From Candidatus Competibacter denitrificans Run_A_D11 (lineage in GTDB: Bacteria; Pseudomonadota; Gammaproteobacteria; Competibacterales; Competibacteraceae), in NCBI RefSeq assembly GCF_001051235.1, contig NZ_CBTJ020000071.1, forward strand, positions 1-64,000: a DNA stretch of 64,000 nt. Reading direction: 5' to 3'. The notes beneath the pieces were generated by a model. That model searched no databases. It was not told the origin of the DNA and saw only the letters and a program-made list of their open reading frames with translations. Position numbers and translations under genes: made by a program. Below are positions 27,198 to 36,641 of the stretch, one piece after another (within the stretch, counting starts at the first letter, position 1; each line of letters opens with the position of its first letter).

Positions 27198-28661
27198 ATG
27201 GCTGCATTTCTTATCGCCAACATGGCGCCGATCATGTTTTCGGCGCTGGTGGTGTTCTTACTGATCGGCTATCCAGTTGCTTTTTCGTTAGCGGCCGTGG
27301 GCATAGCCTTCGGGCTGCTCGGCATCGAGCTCGGCCTGCTGACCCCAAACTTGCTGCAAGCATTTCCCGACCGGGTGTTCGGGATCATGAAAAACGAGAT
27401 TCTACTGGCCATCCCGTTTTTCACCTTCATGGGGCTGGTGCTTGAACGCAGCGGCATGGCTGAGGAATTACTCGATACTATCGGCCAGCTATTCGGTGGC
27501 ATACGGGGCGGATTGGCTTATGCAGTGATTTTTGTCGGCGCACTGCTAGCCGCCACTACCGGTGTGGTCGCCGCTTCAGTGATCGCTATGGGATTGATTT
27601 CCCTGCCGATCATGCTGCGTTATGGCTATGACCGGGCGCTTGCCTCCGGCGTGATCGCCGCCTCCGGTACGCTGGCCCAGATTATCCCGCCCTCTCTGGT
27701 GCTGATCGTCATGGCTGATGTGCTGGGCCGCTCGGTGGGCGACATGTACAAGGGGGCATTTATTCCCGGTTTGATCCTGACCAGCCTGTATGTGATATGG
27801 GTGTTTCTCAACACGGTATTTCGACCGCAGCTGGCGCCGGCTTTACCACCGGAGGCGCGCACCGTGCGCGGTTGGGCGCTGCTCCGGCGGGTGGCGGTAG
27901 CCATGGTTCCGCCGTTGCTGCTGATTTTTCTGGTGCTCGGCAGCATTTTCATCGGTTGGGCTACCCCAACCGAGGGCGGTGCCCTGGGGGCGGTCGGCGC
28001 CTTGGGGCTGGCCTTGGCCAAAGGTAAGTTTAACCGGACTATGCTGGTGGAGGCCATGCACAGCACCGCCAAGATCACCAGCTTTGTGATTTTCATCTTG
28101 ATCGGTGCCAGCGTCTTCAGCCTGGTTTTTCGCGGCGTCAATGGCGATCTGTGGGTTGAGCACCTGTTGCTGGATTTGCCCGGTGGTCAACTGGGGTTCC
28201 TGATCGTCGTCAACACCATGGTGTTCTTACTGGCGTTCTTTCTCGATTTCTTTGAGATCAGCTTCATCATCTTGCCGCTGCTGGCACCGGTCGCCGAGAA
28301 GTTGGGCATTGATCTGGTCTGGTTTGGCGTGCTGATAGGCGTGAATATGCAAACCTCGTTCATGCACCCGCCGTTTGGTTTCGCCCTGTTCTACCTGCGC
28401 AGCGTTGCTCCGCCGGAGGTGCGGACTGGCGATATCTATTGGGGAGCGGTGCCATTTGTGGTCATTCAGGTCATCATGGTCGCGCTGATCATTATTTTTC
28501 CATCCCTGGTCACGGTGGGTTTGGATCGTCCGGTGCATTCGGGGGGGGCGACACCGGTGCAGATTCTGGCGCCTGAAGAGGGACAGGCTGGCGGTAGAAC
28601 CGACCAACAACCGGACGATACCGCCGATTTGTTTAACCGGTTGCAGAAACCGGCTCAGTAG
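27198..28661 (+). CDS. dctM: TRAP transporter large permease (DctM)
   Basis: A 487-residue membrane protein with about twelve hydrophobic helices, of the DctM/ion transporter superfamily. Recognisable elements are AIPFFTFMGLVLERSGMAEEL, the ASGTLAQIIPPS signature and GWATPTEGGALGAVGAL. A hydrophilic tail (about 450-487) is rich in Gln, Asp and Gly. The gene is translationally close to dctQ. The binding protein gene dctP lies next to it but in opposite orientation, separated by a shared terminator. Such larger DctM forms often serve keto-acid or amino-acid-type TRAP systems; the substrate is not known. Confidence 0.94.
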   Translation: MAAFLIANMAPIMFSALVVFLLIGYPVAFSLAAVGIAFGLLGIELGLLTPNLLQAFPDRVFGIMKNEILLAIPFFTFMGLVLERSGMAEELLDTIGQLFGGIRGGLAYAVIFVGALLAATTGVVAASVIAMGLISLPIMLRYGYDRALASGVIAASGTLAQIIPPSLVLIVMADVLGRSVGDMYKGAFIPGLILTSLYVIWVFLNTVFRPQLAPALPPEARTVRGWALLRRVAVAMVPPLLLIFLVLGSIFIGWATPTEGGALGAVGALGLALAKGKFNRTMLVEAMHSTAKITSFVIFILIGASVFSLVFRGVNGDLWVEHLLLDLPGGQLGFLIVVNTMVFLLAFFLDFFEISFIILPLLAPVAEKLGIDLVWFGVLIGVNMQTSFMHPPFGFALFYLRSVAPPEVRTGDIYWGAVPFVVIQVIMVALIIIFPSLVTVGLDRPVHSGGATPVQILAPEEGQAGGRTDQQPDDTADLFNRLQKPAQ

Positions 28662-28669
28662 AGGGCAAC

Positions 28670-28704
28670 AAAAAACCCGGATGCCGCAATGGCGTCCGGG
28701 TTTT
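28670..28704. terminator. Bidirectional intrinsic terminator between dctM and dctP
   Basis: A 14-bp stem with one G-T wobble, AAAACCCGGATGCC (28672-28685) against GGCGTCCGGGTTTT (28691-28704), with a five-base loop GCAAT. Both flanks end in A/T runs, so it can stop dctQM transcripts on the + strand and dctP transcripts on the - strand. Confidence 0.85.
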
Positions 28705-28726
28705 ACGTAACAATGGCCGAGATTGG

Positions 28727-29881
28727 CTATTTCTTAGCGCGCAATTGAGCCTGCATGAAGCCCGATAGCGCGCCTTCTGGCAACCCTAACCAAATATCAG
28801 AGGTCTGTTGGAAGGCTCGCAGGGAATCAAACAGCTTTTTGAAATCCGGATTCTTGGCCGATTCTTCAGCGTAAATCTTTTGCGCCGCATCGTAAGCCGC
28901 TTTTAATACGTCGTCCGGATAGCGCCGCAGTTGGGTGCCGTTTTGCACCAAGCGTTGGATGGCTGGCGGGTTTTTGGCATCGTAGGCCGCCATCATGCCA
29001 AGATTGGCCTCGGTAGCGGCGACTTCAAAGGCCGCTTGATAGGCTCTGGGCAGTTTTTCCCATTGTTCCTTGTTGATCAAAAAACTGATTTGTGGACCTG
29101 GTTCCCACCAACCGGGGTAGTAGTAGAACTTGGCGACTTTATAAAACCCCAATTTTTCATCGTCGTAGGGTCCTACCCACTCGGCGGCATCAATAGCGCC
29201 GCGCTCCAGCGCCGGATAAATCTCACCGCCCGGCAAGGCTTGCGGAACCGCACCCAACGCCGAAAATACCTCAGCGCCAAAGCCTGGAATCCGCATTTTC
29301 AAGCCCTTAAGATCTTCCAGCGATTTGACTTCTTTGCGGAACCAGCCACCCATCTGGGTGCCGGTGTTGCCACCGGGGAAATTGACGACGTTGTATTTTG
29401 CGAAGAATTCGCGCGCCAGGGTTAGCCCTTCCCCGTAATAATACCAACCGTTCATTTGCCGCGCATTTAGGCCGAACGGAATGGCGGTATCGATGGAAAA
29501 GGCTTTGTTTTTGCCGTGAAAGTAATAACCGCAGGTATGGCAGCATTCCACCGTATTCTGCTGCACAGCATCCAGCACCCCAAACGGTGGGACGATCTCG
29601 CCGCCCGCGAAAACGCGCATCTTAAACTTGCCGTCGGTCAGCTCGGCGATGCGTTTCGCCAACACCTCGGCGCCGCCGTAAATGGTATCAAGGCTCTTGG
29701 GGAAGCTTGATGCAATCCGCCATTCAATAGTCGGAGTTCCTTGCACCGCAGTAGCGGGGGTTGGCGCCGGCGCCGGGGCCGGGGCTGCGGCAGGGGTCTG
29801 GGCCAGTGCGGGTATGGTTCCGCCGGCCGCGACAGCCGCTAAACCCAAACCCGTTTTTTTCATAAACTCACGACGTTGCAT
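28727..29881 (-). CDS. dctP: TRAP transporter substrate-binding protein (DctP family) with Tat signal
   Basis: A 384-residue periplasmic binding protein. The N-terminus MQRREFMKKTGLGLAAVAAG is a twin-arginine (Tat) signal, so the protein is exported folded. An Ala/Pro-rich tether (about 30-46) follows, then the DctP fold beginning IEWRIASSFPKSLDTIYGGA and including the ligand-contacting region GGWFRKEVKSLEDLKGLKMR with the conserved Arg. The ATG at 29881 has GGAGGAAG just upstream; an earlier in-frame Met overlaps that site and was rejected. It is the partner of dctQM but convergent with them. Tat export and the sequence class suggest the keto-acid or amino-acid TRAP group. Confidence 0.92.
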   Translation of the reverse strand: MQRREFMKKTGLGLAAVAAGGTIPALAQTPAAAPAPAPAPTPATAVQGTPTIEWRIASSFPKSLDTIYGGAEVLAKRIAELTDGKFKMRVFAGGEIVPPFGVLDAVQQNTVECCHTCGYYFHGKNKAFSIDTAIPFGLNARQMNGWYYYGEGLTLAREFFAKYNVVNFPGGNTGTQMGGWFRKEVKSLEDLKGLKMRIPGFGAEVFSALGAVPQALPGGEIYPALERGAIDAAEWVGPYDDEKLGFYKVAKFYYYPGWWEPGPQISFLINKEQWEKLPRAYQAAFEVAATEANLGMMAAYDAKNPPAIQRLVQNGTQLRRYPDDVLKAAYDAAQKIYAEESAKNPDFKKLFDSLRAFQQTSDIWLGLPEGALSGFMQAQLRAKK

Positions 29882-29913
29882 GTCTTCCTCCACACGATTT
29901 TTTTGACAACGTT

Positions 29914-29937
29914 CCGGCCAGCTAAAGCGCTGGCCGG
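29914..29937. repeat. Inverted repeat between dctP and hemY
   Basis: A perfect 9-bp inverted repeat, CCGGCCAGC (29914-29922) and GCTGGCCGG (29929-29937), with a six-base loop. It lies about 100 bases downstream of the hemY stop. It lacks a T-run in the direction of hemY transcription, so it may only protect or weakly end the hemCDXY message. Confidence 0.4.
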
Positions 29938-30036
29938 CTGTCTCTTAAATTTATCAGATGTTCACAGGATTTCACCTGTCGGGGGTGAATCGAGCGATTG
30001 AACGAGGCGGTCGGCTTGGGGTTACGGGTTAGCTGA

Positions 30037-31314
30037 TCAGGTCGCCGCTGGGGCAGGGGGTGACACGGGGCCTTGTAATTGGGCCGCATCGGTGGCTGAC
30101 AGCATTGCTCCCTGTTTCTCCGGCGGGTTGCCGACCAGCAGTTGCAGCCCGGAACGGAAGCATTGGCTGGCGTAGGTCAGCTCGTGCAGCGAGGTCGCCA
30201 GTTCCCCCAATTCTTGATAAGCATCCGGGGTGGGTAATCGCTTGATGCTTCGCTCCAAATAGTCCCGAGCTTTGTCATTTTGTTGGCAGCGTTTGGCCAG
30301 CCGACCCAGGGTGAGTAGCAGATAAGGGTCTTCACCGTGTTTAGCGAGCCAGCCTTCCGCCGTAGCCAATTGGGCGGTGGCGTTGCCGCGACCGAGCAGG
30401 CCGTAACCGACGGCCAGTTTGGCATTCCAGCGCCGGTTGATTGCTTCACGTAGCAGGATCTCGGCATCATCGATTGCTTCGCAGTCGCGCAGTGCCGTCG
30501 CATAATCAACCAGAAATCCCTCATCTTCTTCGCGCAGGGCCGCTGGTGCTCGCTTCCACAACGCACGCAGACGTTCCAGCGAATTGCCGGCTGCCGCGCT
30601 TTCCAGCAGACCGTGATAGGTTTGTTGCTGCAATTCCACAAAGGTTTGGTTGCTGAGCACATTCTGTTTTTTCAATTCGGCTAACAGTTGTTCGAGGGGT
30701 TCCCAGGCAGCCATTTGCCGGTAGGTTTTTGCCAGCCAGTGCAATACGCCCGGATGACGCGGGTGCGAGGTGTGCAATGATTCAAGGAGCGGGCGCGCTT
30801 GCTCAGGTTTTTGGTCATCCAGCAAAAACTCTGCCCGAGTGAGTTGGACCGTCACTGGATCAGCACCCTGGCACTCTTCGGCTTTGCGCAGATGAAGATC
30901 CCGCCGCCATTTTTCTTCGCTGCTTTGGTGGCTGGCCCGTGCGGCAGTCAGATAATGCTGGGCGGGCATTTCGCTACCGCTAGCCCCTTTCAACAGTACT
31001 TTCTCGGCCGCCGCTGCATGGCCCGCCGCCATTTTTTGAAGGCCCTCATCAAACAACTGGCGTGCTCTCTGTTGTTCCCACCGACGACTCGCGGCTGAGG
31101 TCAGTGCAGGCGACCGCCAAAAGCGGATGCCAAATCGAACCAGGAAATAAAAAACGCCAAACAGCAGAAACAGCGTAATGATGAAAATGGCGAAGCTGGT
31201 CTCAATGGTCCACTGACCAATACTGACCATGGCATAACCGGGATCTTGCCGAAGGAAAAGGGCGATCCAGACCGAGACGAACAGCGTGATGATGGTGCCA
31301 AACAGCACTTTCAT
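30037..31314 (-). CDS. hemY: HemY, tetratricopeptide-repeat membrane protein of the hem cluster
   Basis: A 425-residue inner-membrane protein. Two hydrophobic helices (about 3-20 and 36-58) are followed by a HemY N-terminal domain and a large, mostly helical region with tetratricopeptide-like repeats (about 85-395), ending in a Pro/Ala-rich tail. Proteobacterial HemY is co-transcribed with hemC, D and X but its biochemical role is not settled. It is unrelated to the Bacillus protoporphyrinogen oxidase of the same name. The start overlaps the hemX stop by four bases. Confidence 0.88.
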   Translation of the reverse strand: MKVLFGTIITLFVSVWIALFLRQDPGYAMVSIGQWTIETSFAIFIITLFLLFGVFYFLVRFGIRFWRSPALTSAASRRWEQQRARQLFDEGLQKMAAGHAAAAEKVLLKGASGSEMPAQHYLTAARASHQSSEEKWRRDLHLRKAEECQGADPVTVQLTRAEFLLDDQKPEQARPLLESLHTSHPRHPGVLHWLAKTYRQMAAWEPLEQLLAELKKQNVLSNQTFVELQQQTYHGLLESAAAGNSLERLRALWKRAPAALREEDEGFLVDYATALRDCEAIDDAEILLREAINRRWNAKLAVGYGLLGRGNATAQLATAEGWLAKHGEDPYLLLTLGRLAKRCQQNDKARDYLERSIKRLPTPDAYQELGELATSLHELTYASQCFRSGLQLLVGNPPEKQGAMLSATDAAQLQGPVSPPAPAAT

Positions 31315-32726
31315 GGCCGTCCCTCCCGACCGAGGGCCGGTTGGCTTACCGTAGCTGCTTCCCGCGCAGCACGAATCGGTTGCCGGCGGCTTAGCACCTC
31401 ATTAAAAGCCTGTTGGATACCGGTCAGATCAGGCAGATAGACGTTAAATTCCACCTCACGCACGGCCTTCAGTTCGGCGAGGAGCGTGCTGACACGCGAG
31501 TCGCGCGTGTCGAAATAGGTGTTTAGCCATTTGTTGGCCAGTTCAGCAGAATCCTGATAGGTTTGAGCGTCACTGCGTAACAAGGCTGCTCGCATACTTT
31601 CCAGTTCCAGCATCAGATTTTGCCGCAAGAAAAACTCCTCCTCCATGGCAACCAGCGGCGGTGCTTCGCTACGGACCCGACGGATCACCACGATATCCTT
31701 GAATTGTTGCCAGACTGCCTCGCCGGCTCGTTCCCACCAAGGCAGCCCAGCGGTATCCGGGCTGATCGCCGCGTTTGCAGAGGGCTTGACCCGATCTTTA
31801 ATATCCGGCACGCCTGAATCGATCTTAATCGGTAGCTTGGCGACTTGAACGCCCATTTCCATGAGCTTGTGCGCTAAGCCAGAAAAGTCGGGAAGTTTCG
31901 CGCCACGCAAGCTGCTGATCGCTTCACCGAGCATGGTTTGCAGGGGGGCCATGGCGCTCTCATCAACGGCCTTCAGGCGCTGTTGGGCGGTCTCTAGCGC
32001 TAAGCGGGCTGTGGGGACGTTACGTTCGAGCTTGAGCTTGCTATCCGCCAACCGTAGCAGGTAATCGACTTCAGCCAGCGGAAAAGCATTTATGTCGCCA
32101 CCCTTAGTGGCTAGGGTTCGCAGGGTTTCCAGGCTTTCGGCCAGCCCTGTATCGGCCAAGCGGGCATTTTTTAACTGATCGTCCACTTTGGCTAGCTGCG
32201 TCTGCTGTGCCTGCACTTGCGCTTCGAGTGCCTGGCGCTGCTTTTGAGCCTCCGCTTTTTGGATGTCGGAGTTTTCACGCAGCAGTTTAATCTCGCCCTT
32301 GAGAACCTCATTCTCGCCTTTCTGTAACTCCATGGCGTTTTTGAGTGGCTGCAAATCACCCGCCAGGCCAAGCGCTTGGCCTTTGAGATCCTGGCTTTCG
32401 GCGCGGGCTTGATCGAGTGTCGTCTTCAAACCCTGGACCTGTTGCAACTGGGTTTTCAGCGCTTGCAGTTCTGGATTGATTTGGGCAGTCGCTTGCTTGA
32501 CGGCAGCCTCCAAGCGGGCGGGATGGCTGGCGCGTTCTTGTTGCCATAGGTACCAAAGGTAGCCGCTGCCGCCGAAAGCGCCCAACGCCAAGAGCAGTGC
32601 GAAGCTCGCCAAACCGCGACCGCCCTTGGGTGGAGGGCTTGTTGCGGTACGGGTGGGGGGAGCGGTGGTGGCCGCCGCTATCGGCGCAGCCTTCGTGGTG
32701 ACATTATCCGATGTTGTCTCTGTCAT
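31311..32726 (-). CDS. hemX: HemX-like membrane protein (uroporphyrinogen-III C-methyltransferase-related annotation)
   Basis: A 471-residue protein. A Thr/Ala/Pro-rich cytoplasmic start (1-35) precedes one transmembrane helix (about 40-58, FALLLALGAFGGSGYLWYLW). A long coiled coil (about 70-190, rich in Lys, Gln and Leu) and a helical periplasmic domain follow. It is often annotated as a methyltransferase, but no methyltransferase motif is visible; the structure suggests a scaffold. It lies between hemD and hemY with four-base overlaps at both ends, so the three are translationally coupled. Confidence 0.88.
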   Translation of the reverse strand: MTETTSDNVTTKAAPIAAATTAPPTRTATSPPPKGGRGLASFALLLALGAFGGSGYLWYLWQQERASHPARLEAAVKQATAQINPELQALKTQLQQVQGLKTTLDQARAESQDLKGQALGLAGDLQPLKNAMELQKGENEVLKGEIKLLRENSDIQKAEAQKQRQALEAQVQAQQTQLAKVDDQLKNARLADTGLAESLETLRTLATKGGDINAFPLAEVDYLLRLADSKLKLERNVPTARLALETAQQRLKAVDESAMAPLQTMLGEAISSLRGAKLPDFSGLAHKLMEMGVQVAKLPIKIDSGVPDIKDRVKPSANAAISPDTAGLPWWERAGEAVWQQFKDIVVIRRVRSEAPPLVAMEEEFFLRQNLMLELESMRAALLRSDAQTYQDSAELANKWLNTYFDTRDSRVSTLLAELKAVREVEFNVYLPDLTGIQQAFNEVLSRRQPIRAAREAATVSQPALGREGRP

Positions 32727-33523
32727 ATCGCGTTACCAAGCTGAGCTGGAGAAGAGGTAGCCGCGAGCTTGAGCAGCGCGGCGATGATCGCTTCGTCACT
32801 GGCCTCGTCGGCGACCAGAAGGTGGCGGCAACCGAGTTCCGCCGCAGTCTGTCGGGTACGGGCGCTGAGCACGATTAATGAGGTTTCCTGGAGAGCATCT
32901 TGCCCGGCTTTGCCTAGCATATCAAACAGATTCAATAAACTCTCGGTGCTGGTGATGACCACGGCGCCGATTGCACCACACCGCCAATGTTCCAGAAGCA
33001 ATCCGGCATCCGCTACCGGCCGCTCACGTCGATACACCGTGGCCCGATCCACGCGAGCGCCCCGCTCGGTCAGGACATCACCCAGCAGCGGCCGACCCCC
33101 TTCGCCACAGACGATGAGGATGGCCTGTTCGGCCACTTGCTCAGGACCCAACAGCGCCAAAAGCCCTTCGCTGGTGAAATCGGCCGTCGGTTGCAGGCAC
33201 TGGTCGATCCCTGCTTGGGTCAATCTGCGGGCAGTTGCTCGACCGATGGCGGCGATTTCTAGGGTGGGAGGCCAGCCACCGTATGTCTGGATGAGCGGCA
33301 AGGCGCGTTCTACGGCATTGGGGCTGGTGAAGATCGCCAGCCGGTAGTGTGCCAGCCGGCCAAACGCAGTCAGCGCCAGATTCCAGTCGTGCGGTTCCTG
33401 GATGGAGAGGGCAGGGCAGCGAATGGCCGTGCCTCCATGGTGCTCGATCAACTGGCAAAGCGGTTCTGCTTGGTGTTCCGGTCGGGTCACTAACACGCCC
33501 AAGCCGTGCAGCGAAGAGGTCAT
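32723..33523 (-). CDS. hemD: Uroporphyrinogen-III synthase
   Basis: A 266-residue enzyme that closes hydroxymethylbilane with ring-D inversion. Low conservation is usual for HemD, but GLGVLVTRPEHQAEPL at the start, IFTSPNAVERAL (about 78-89), AIGRATARRL and a later VVITSTESL are present in the expected order. The ATG at 33523, 13 bases after the hemC stop, was preferred to an in-frame ATG at 33577 inside hemC because it gives the normal N-terminus. It is part of the hemCDXY operon. Confidence 0.9.
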   Translation of the reverse strand: MTSSLHGLGVLVTRPEHQAEPLCQLIEHHGGTAIRCPALSIQEPHDWNLALTAFGRLAHYRLAIFTSPNAVERALPLIQTYGGWPPTLEIAAIGRATARRLTQAGIDQCLQPTADFTSEGLLALLGPEQVAEQAILIVCGEGGRPLLGDVLTERGARVDRATVYRRERPVADAGLLLEHWRCGAIGAVVITSTESLLNLFDMLGKAGQDALQETSLIVLSARTRQTAAELGCRHLLVADEASDEAIIAALLKLAATSSPAQLGNAI

Positions 33524-33536
33524 TGCGCGATGACCG

Positions 33537-34469
33537 TCAAGAAAGAGCAAAAACTCGTTGCAGAATCGCGTCCGCACCGCGATCCAGCAGATCTTCCGCC
33601 AAGGTTATCCCCAACGCGGAGGCCGCCAGGGTTGGTCCACGCACCTCACCGGCGATGATCTGGGTACCGTCTGGCTCACCGACCAGACCACGCAGCCATA
33701 ATTCGTCACCTTCCAGGACGGCATAACCGGCGATAGGCACCTGACAGCCGCCTTGTAAGCGGGTATTGAACGCTCTTTCTGCGGTTAAGCGTAATCGGGT
33801 GGGCGGATCGTCGAGCACAGCGAGCAGGTTATGGACCTTGGCATCGTTGCTGCGGCATTCCACGCCGATGGCGCCTTGGCCGATGGCAGGTAGGCTGAAG
33901 TCCGGTTGCAAAATCTGGGCGATACGGTCGGCCAGCCCCAATCGTTGGAGGCCGGCGGCGGCCAGAATGATGGCATCGAATTCCCCGGCATCCAGTTTAG
34001 CCAACCGGCTGTTGACGTTACCGCGCAAGCTGGTGATTCGCCAATGGGGATAATGGGCCGCCAACTGGCATTGTCGGCGTAGGCTGGAGGTGCCGACTCG
34101 CGCATTGGTGGGCAAGCTGCCTGGATTGGCATAGCGGTTAGCGACAAAGGCATCCCGTGGGTCTTCGCGCGCTAAAATAGCGGCCAAACCCAGGCCATCG
34201 GGAAAGGCCATCGGTACATCTTTCATGGAATGAACGGCCAGATCGGCGCGACCTTCCAGCAGACCCTCCTCCAGTTCCTTAACGAATAAGCCTTTGCCGC
34301 CGATTTTGGCGAGTGGGCTATCGAGAATGCGGTCACCGCGCGTAACCATGCCGAGTAATTCGACGCGCAAACCGGGATGGGCCTGCCGCAGGCGTTCGGC
34401 GACGTGTTCGGCTTGCCAGAGGGCGAGGGCGCTTTTGCGAGTGGCGATGCGTAGGGTATCGGAATCCAT
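33537..34469 (-). CDS. hemC: Porphobilinogen deaminase (hydroxymethylbilane synthase)
   Basis: A 310-residue enzyme that joins four porphobilinogens into hydroxymethylbilane. It begins [16 protein letters not shown] and has [19 protein letters not shown] and a strand with [11 protein letters not shown] (substrate-binding Args). The cofactor-attachment Cys is in [13 protein letters not shown]. First gene of hemCDXY, divergent from argH with 59 bases between the starts, so the two promoters share that short gap. Confidence 0.96.
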   Translation of the reverse strand: MDSDTLRIATRKSALALWQAEHVAERLRQAHPGLRVELLGMVTRGDRILDSPLAKIGGKGLFVKELEEGLLEGRADLAVHSMKDVPMAFPDGLGLAAILAREDPRDAFVANRYANPGSLPTNARVGTSSLRRQCQLAAHYPHWRITSLRGNVNSRLAKLDAGEFDAIILAAAGLQRLGLADRIAQILQPDFSLPAIGQGAIGVECRSNDAKVHNLLAVLDDPPTRLRLTAERAFNTRLQGGCQVPIAGYAVLEGDELWLRGLVGEPDGTQIIAGEVRGPTLAASALGITLAEDLLDRGADAILQRVFALS

Positions 34470-34528
34470 GGTTTTGCTAAACTATGCCGTTCCTTAAATT
34501 TTCACGATGATAATTCAAAGAATAACTG

Positions 34529-35926
34529 ATGAACGATCAGCAAACCAATAAGAGCTGGGGCGGGCGATTCACCGAAAGCACCGATGCCTTCGTTGCGGCG
34601 TTTACCGCCTCGGTCGAGTTCGACCGCCGAATGTACCGGCAGGACATCGCGGGTTCCATCGCCCACGCCCGCATGTTGACGCGGATCGGGGTGCTGACCG
34701 AGGCGGATTGTGCGGCGATTATTGCCGGCCTAACGGAGATTCGCGCTGAAATCGAGCGCAGCGACTTTGAGTGGTCCGTGGCGCTGGAAGATGTCCACAT
34801 GAACATTGAGGCGCGGCTGACCGAGCGGATCGGTGCCGCCGGCAAGCGCTTGCACACCGGACGCTCGCGCAACGATCAGGTTGCCACCGATATTCGCCTG
34901 TATCTGCGCGATGCGATTGACGCCATTGGAATGGAACTCAAACGGTTGCAAGGTGGCCTGGTCGCGTTGGCAGCCCAAGAGGCGGCGACCATCATGCCGG
35001 GTTTTACACATTTGCAAGTCGCCCAGCCGGTCACTTTCGGCCATCACCTGCTGGCCTGGTTTGAGATGCTGAAACGTGATGGCGCCCGCTTGGCCGATTG
35101 CCGGAAACGGGTCAATATCATGCCACTGGGTGCGGCGGCGCTGGCAGGAACCAGCTATCCGTTGGATCGGGACTATACCGCTCAGTTGTTGGGCTTTGAC
35201 GCGCCGACCGCCAATTCGCTGGACGCGGTGAGCGACCGCGATTTCGCCATCGAATTCGCCGCTGCTGCGGCCATTCTCCTCACGCATCTGTCGCGGATGT
35301 CTGAGGAACTGGTGCTATGGTCTTCGGCGCAATTCGACTTCATTGATTTGCCGGATCGATTTTGTACCGGCTCGTCGATTATGCCGCAGAAGAAAAACCC
35401 GGATGTGCCCGAATTAGTGCGCGGCAAGGTGGGGCGAGTCAATGGGCATTTGATTGCTTTGTTGACCTTGATGAAGAGTCAGCCCTTGGCTTACAACAAA
35501 GACAATCAGGAAGACAAGGAGCCGCTGTTCGATACGGTGGATACTGTGCTCGGCTGTCTGCGCGTGTTCGCCGATATGGTGCCAGCGCTGCGGCCGAAGC
35601 GTGAAATTATGCTGCAAGCGGCCCGGCGCGGCTTCGCTACCGCAACTGATTTGGCCGATTATCTGGTGTGCAAAGGGCTGCCGTTTCGTGATGCGCATGA
35701 GGTGGTGGGTAAGGCGGTGCGGTTGGGGGTCGAGACCGGGCGCGATCTGGCTGAGATGAGCCTGGCGGAATTGCAGCATTTTTCGCCATTGATCGAGAAC
35801 GATGTATTCGACGTTCTGTCTTTGGAAGGTTCGGTGGCGGCCCGCAATGTGTTGGGCGGCACCGCCCCGGCGCGGGTGCGAGCGGCGGCGGCGGCGGCAC
35901 AACAATGGCTGGCTGAGACTGAATAA
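34529..35926 (+). CDS. argH: Argininosuccinate lyase
   Basis: A 465-residue enzyme of the fumarase/aspartase superfamily that splits argininosuccinate into arginine and fumarate. Motifs are KSWGGRFTE at the start, [28 protein letters not shown], and the superfamily signature [12 protein letters not shown] with the catalytic Ser loop. The length is typical. It stands alone here, divergent from hemC; the lolA gene follows 97 bases later. Confidence 0.96.
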   Translation: MNDQQTNKSWGGRFTESTDAFVAAFTASVEFDRRMYRQDIAGSIAHARMLTRIGVLTEADCAAIIAGLTEIRAEIERSDFEWSVALEDVHMNIEARLTERIGAAGKRLHTGRSRNDQVATDIRLYLRDAIDAIGMELKRLQGGLVALAAQEAATIMPGFTHLQVAQPVTFGHHLLAWFEMLKRDGARLADCRKRVNIMPLGAAALAGTSYPLDRDYTAQLLGFDAPTANSLDAVSDRDFAIEFAAAAAILLTHLSRMSEELVLWSSAQFDFIDLPDRFCTGSSIMPQKKNPDVPELVRGKVGRVNGHLIALLTLMKSQPLAYNKDNQEDKEPLFDTVDTVLGCLRVFADMVPALRPKREIMLQAARRGFATATDLADYLVCKGLPFRDAHEVVGKAVRLGVETGRDLAEMSLAELQHFSPLIENDVFDVLSLEGSVAARNVLGGTAPARVRAAAAAAQQWLAETE

Positions 35927-36023
35927 TGCCATCTGTGGTGATCTGCGTTGTTTGGAAAGGCCCAATGGAACGACTCGGCGCGGCGTGGTCTATGTTTGGC
36001 AACTTTAACTTTGGGAGCGTCCC

Positions 36024-36641
36024 TTGATCCGCCAATTGTTATCGCTGGTGCTGGGCCTGTTGTTGGTGTCGCCGGCTTGGGCAGCCCCGTCGCAGGTACA
36101 GCGCTACTTCCAAGAACTCCGTTCGCTGCGGGCCGATTTCAGCCAGTCGGTCTACGACGACCGGGCGCGGGTGATGCAGAGCGCCAGCGGCCGGATGTTA
36201 ATGCAAAAGCCCGGTAAGTTTCGCTGGGATTATCGCGCGCCTGCTGAACAGATCATCGTTGCTGATGGCGCGCGCTTGTGGGCTTACGATGTCGGCTTAG
36301 CGCAAGTCACAGTACGCAAATTGGATAAAGCCTTAAGCTCTACGCCACTGGCGCTGTTGACCGGCGAGGTGCCGCTTGAAGAGACGTTTGACATCGGCAT
36401 GGCACGCCAGGCCGAAGGACTGACCTGGTACGACCTGACGCCCAAACAGCCGCAACCGGAATTTCGGTTGTTGCGCGTTGGCTTCAAGGGCGAGTTGTTG
36501 GTCAGTTTGGAAATGGAGGACGGTTTCGGGCAGCGCACCCGGCTGGATTTCCAGAAGTTGGAGCGCAACCCGCCGCTCGATCCGGCGCTGTTGAAATTTA
36601 CGCCACCTCCCGGCGTGGATGTGGTCGGCGATGCCGGATAA
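36024..36641 (+). CDS. lolA: Outer-membrane lipoprotein carrier protein LolA
   Basis: A 205-residue periplasmic chaperone that carries lipoproteins from LolCDE to LolB. Residues 1-20 are a signal peptide ending in PAWAA. The mature part has the LolA opening LRSLRADFSQSVYD and SGRMLMQKPGKFRWDY, followed by the hydrophobic half-barrel strands. The start is TTG at 36024, supported by GGGAGCG five bases upstream and by the signal peptide beginning there. Its last 11 bases overlap rarA, so the two are coupled as in many gammaproteobacteria. Confidence 0.94.
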   Translation: MIRQLLSLVLGLLLVSPAWAAPSQVQRYFQELRSLRADFSQSVYDDRARVMQSASGRMLMQKPGKFRWDYRAPAEQIIVADGARLWAYDVGLAQVTVRKLDKALSSTPLALLTGEVPLEETFDIGMARQAEGLTWYDLTPKQPQPEFRLLRVGFKGELLVSLEMEDGFGQRTRLDFQKLERNPPLDPALLKFTPPPGVDVVGDAG

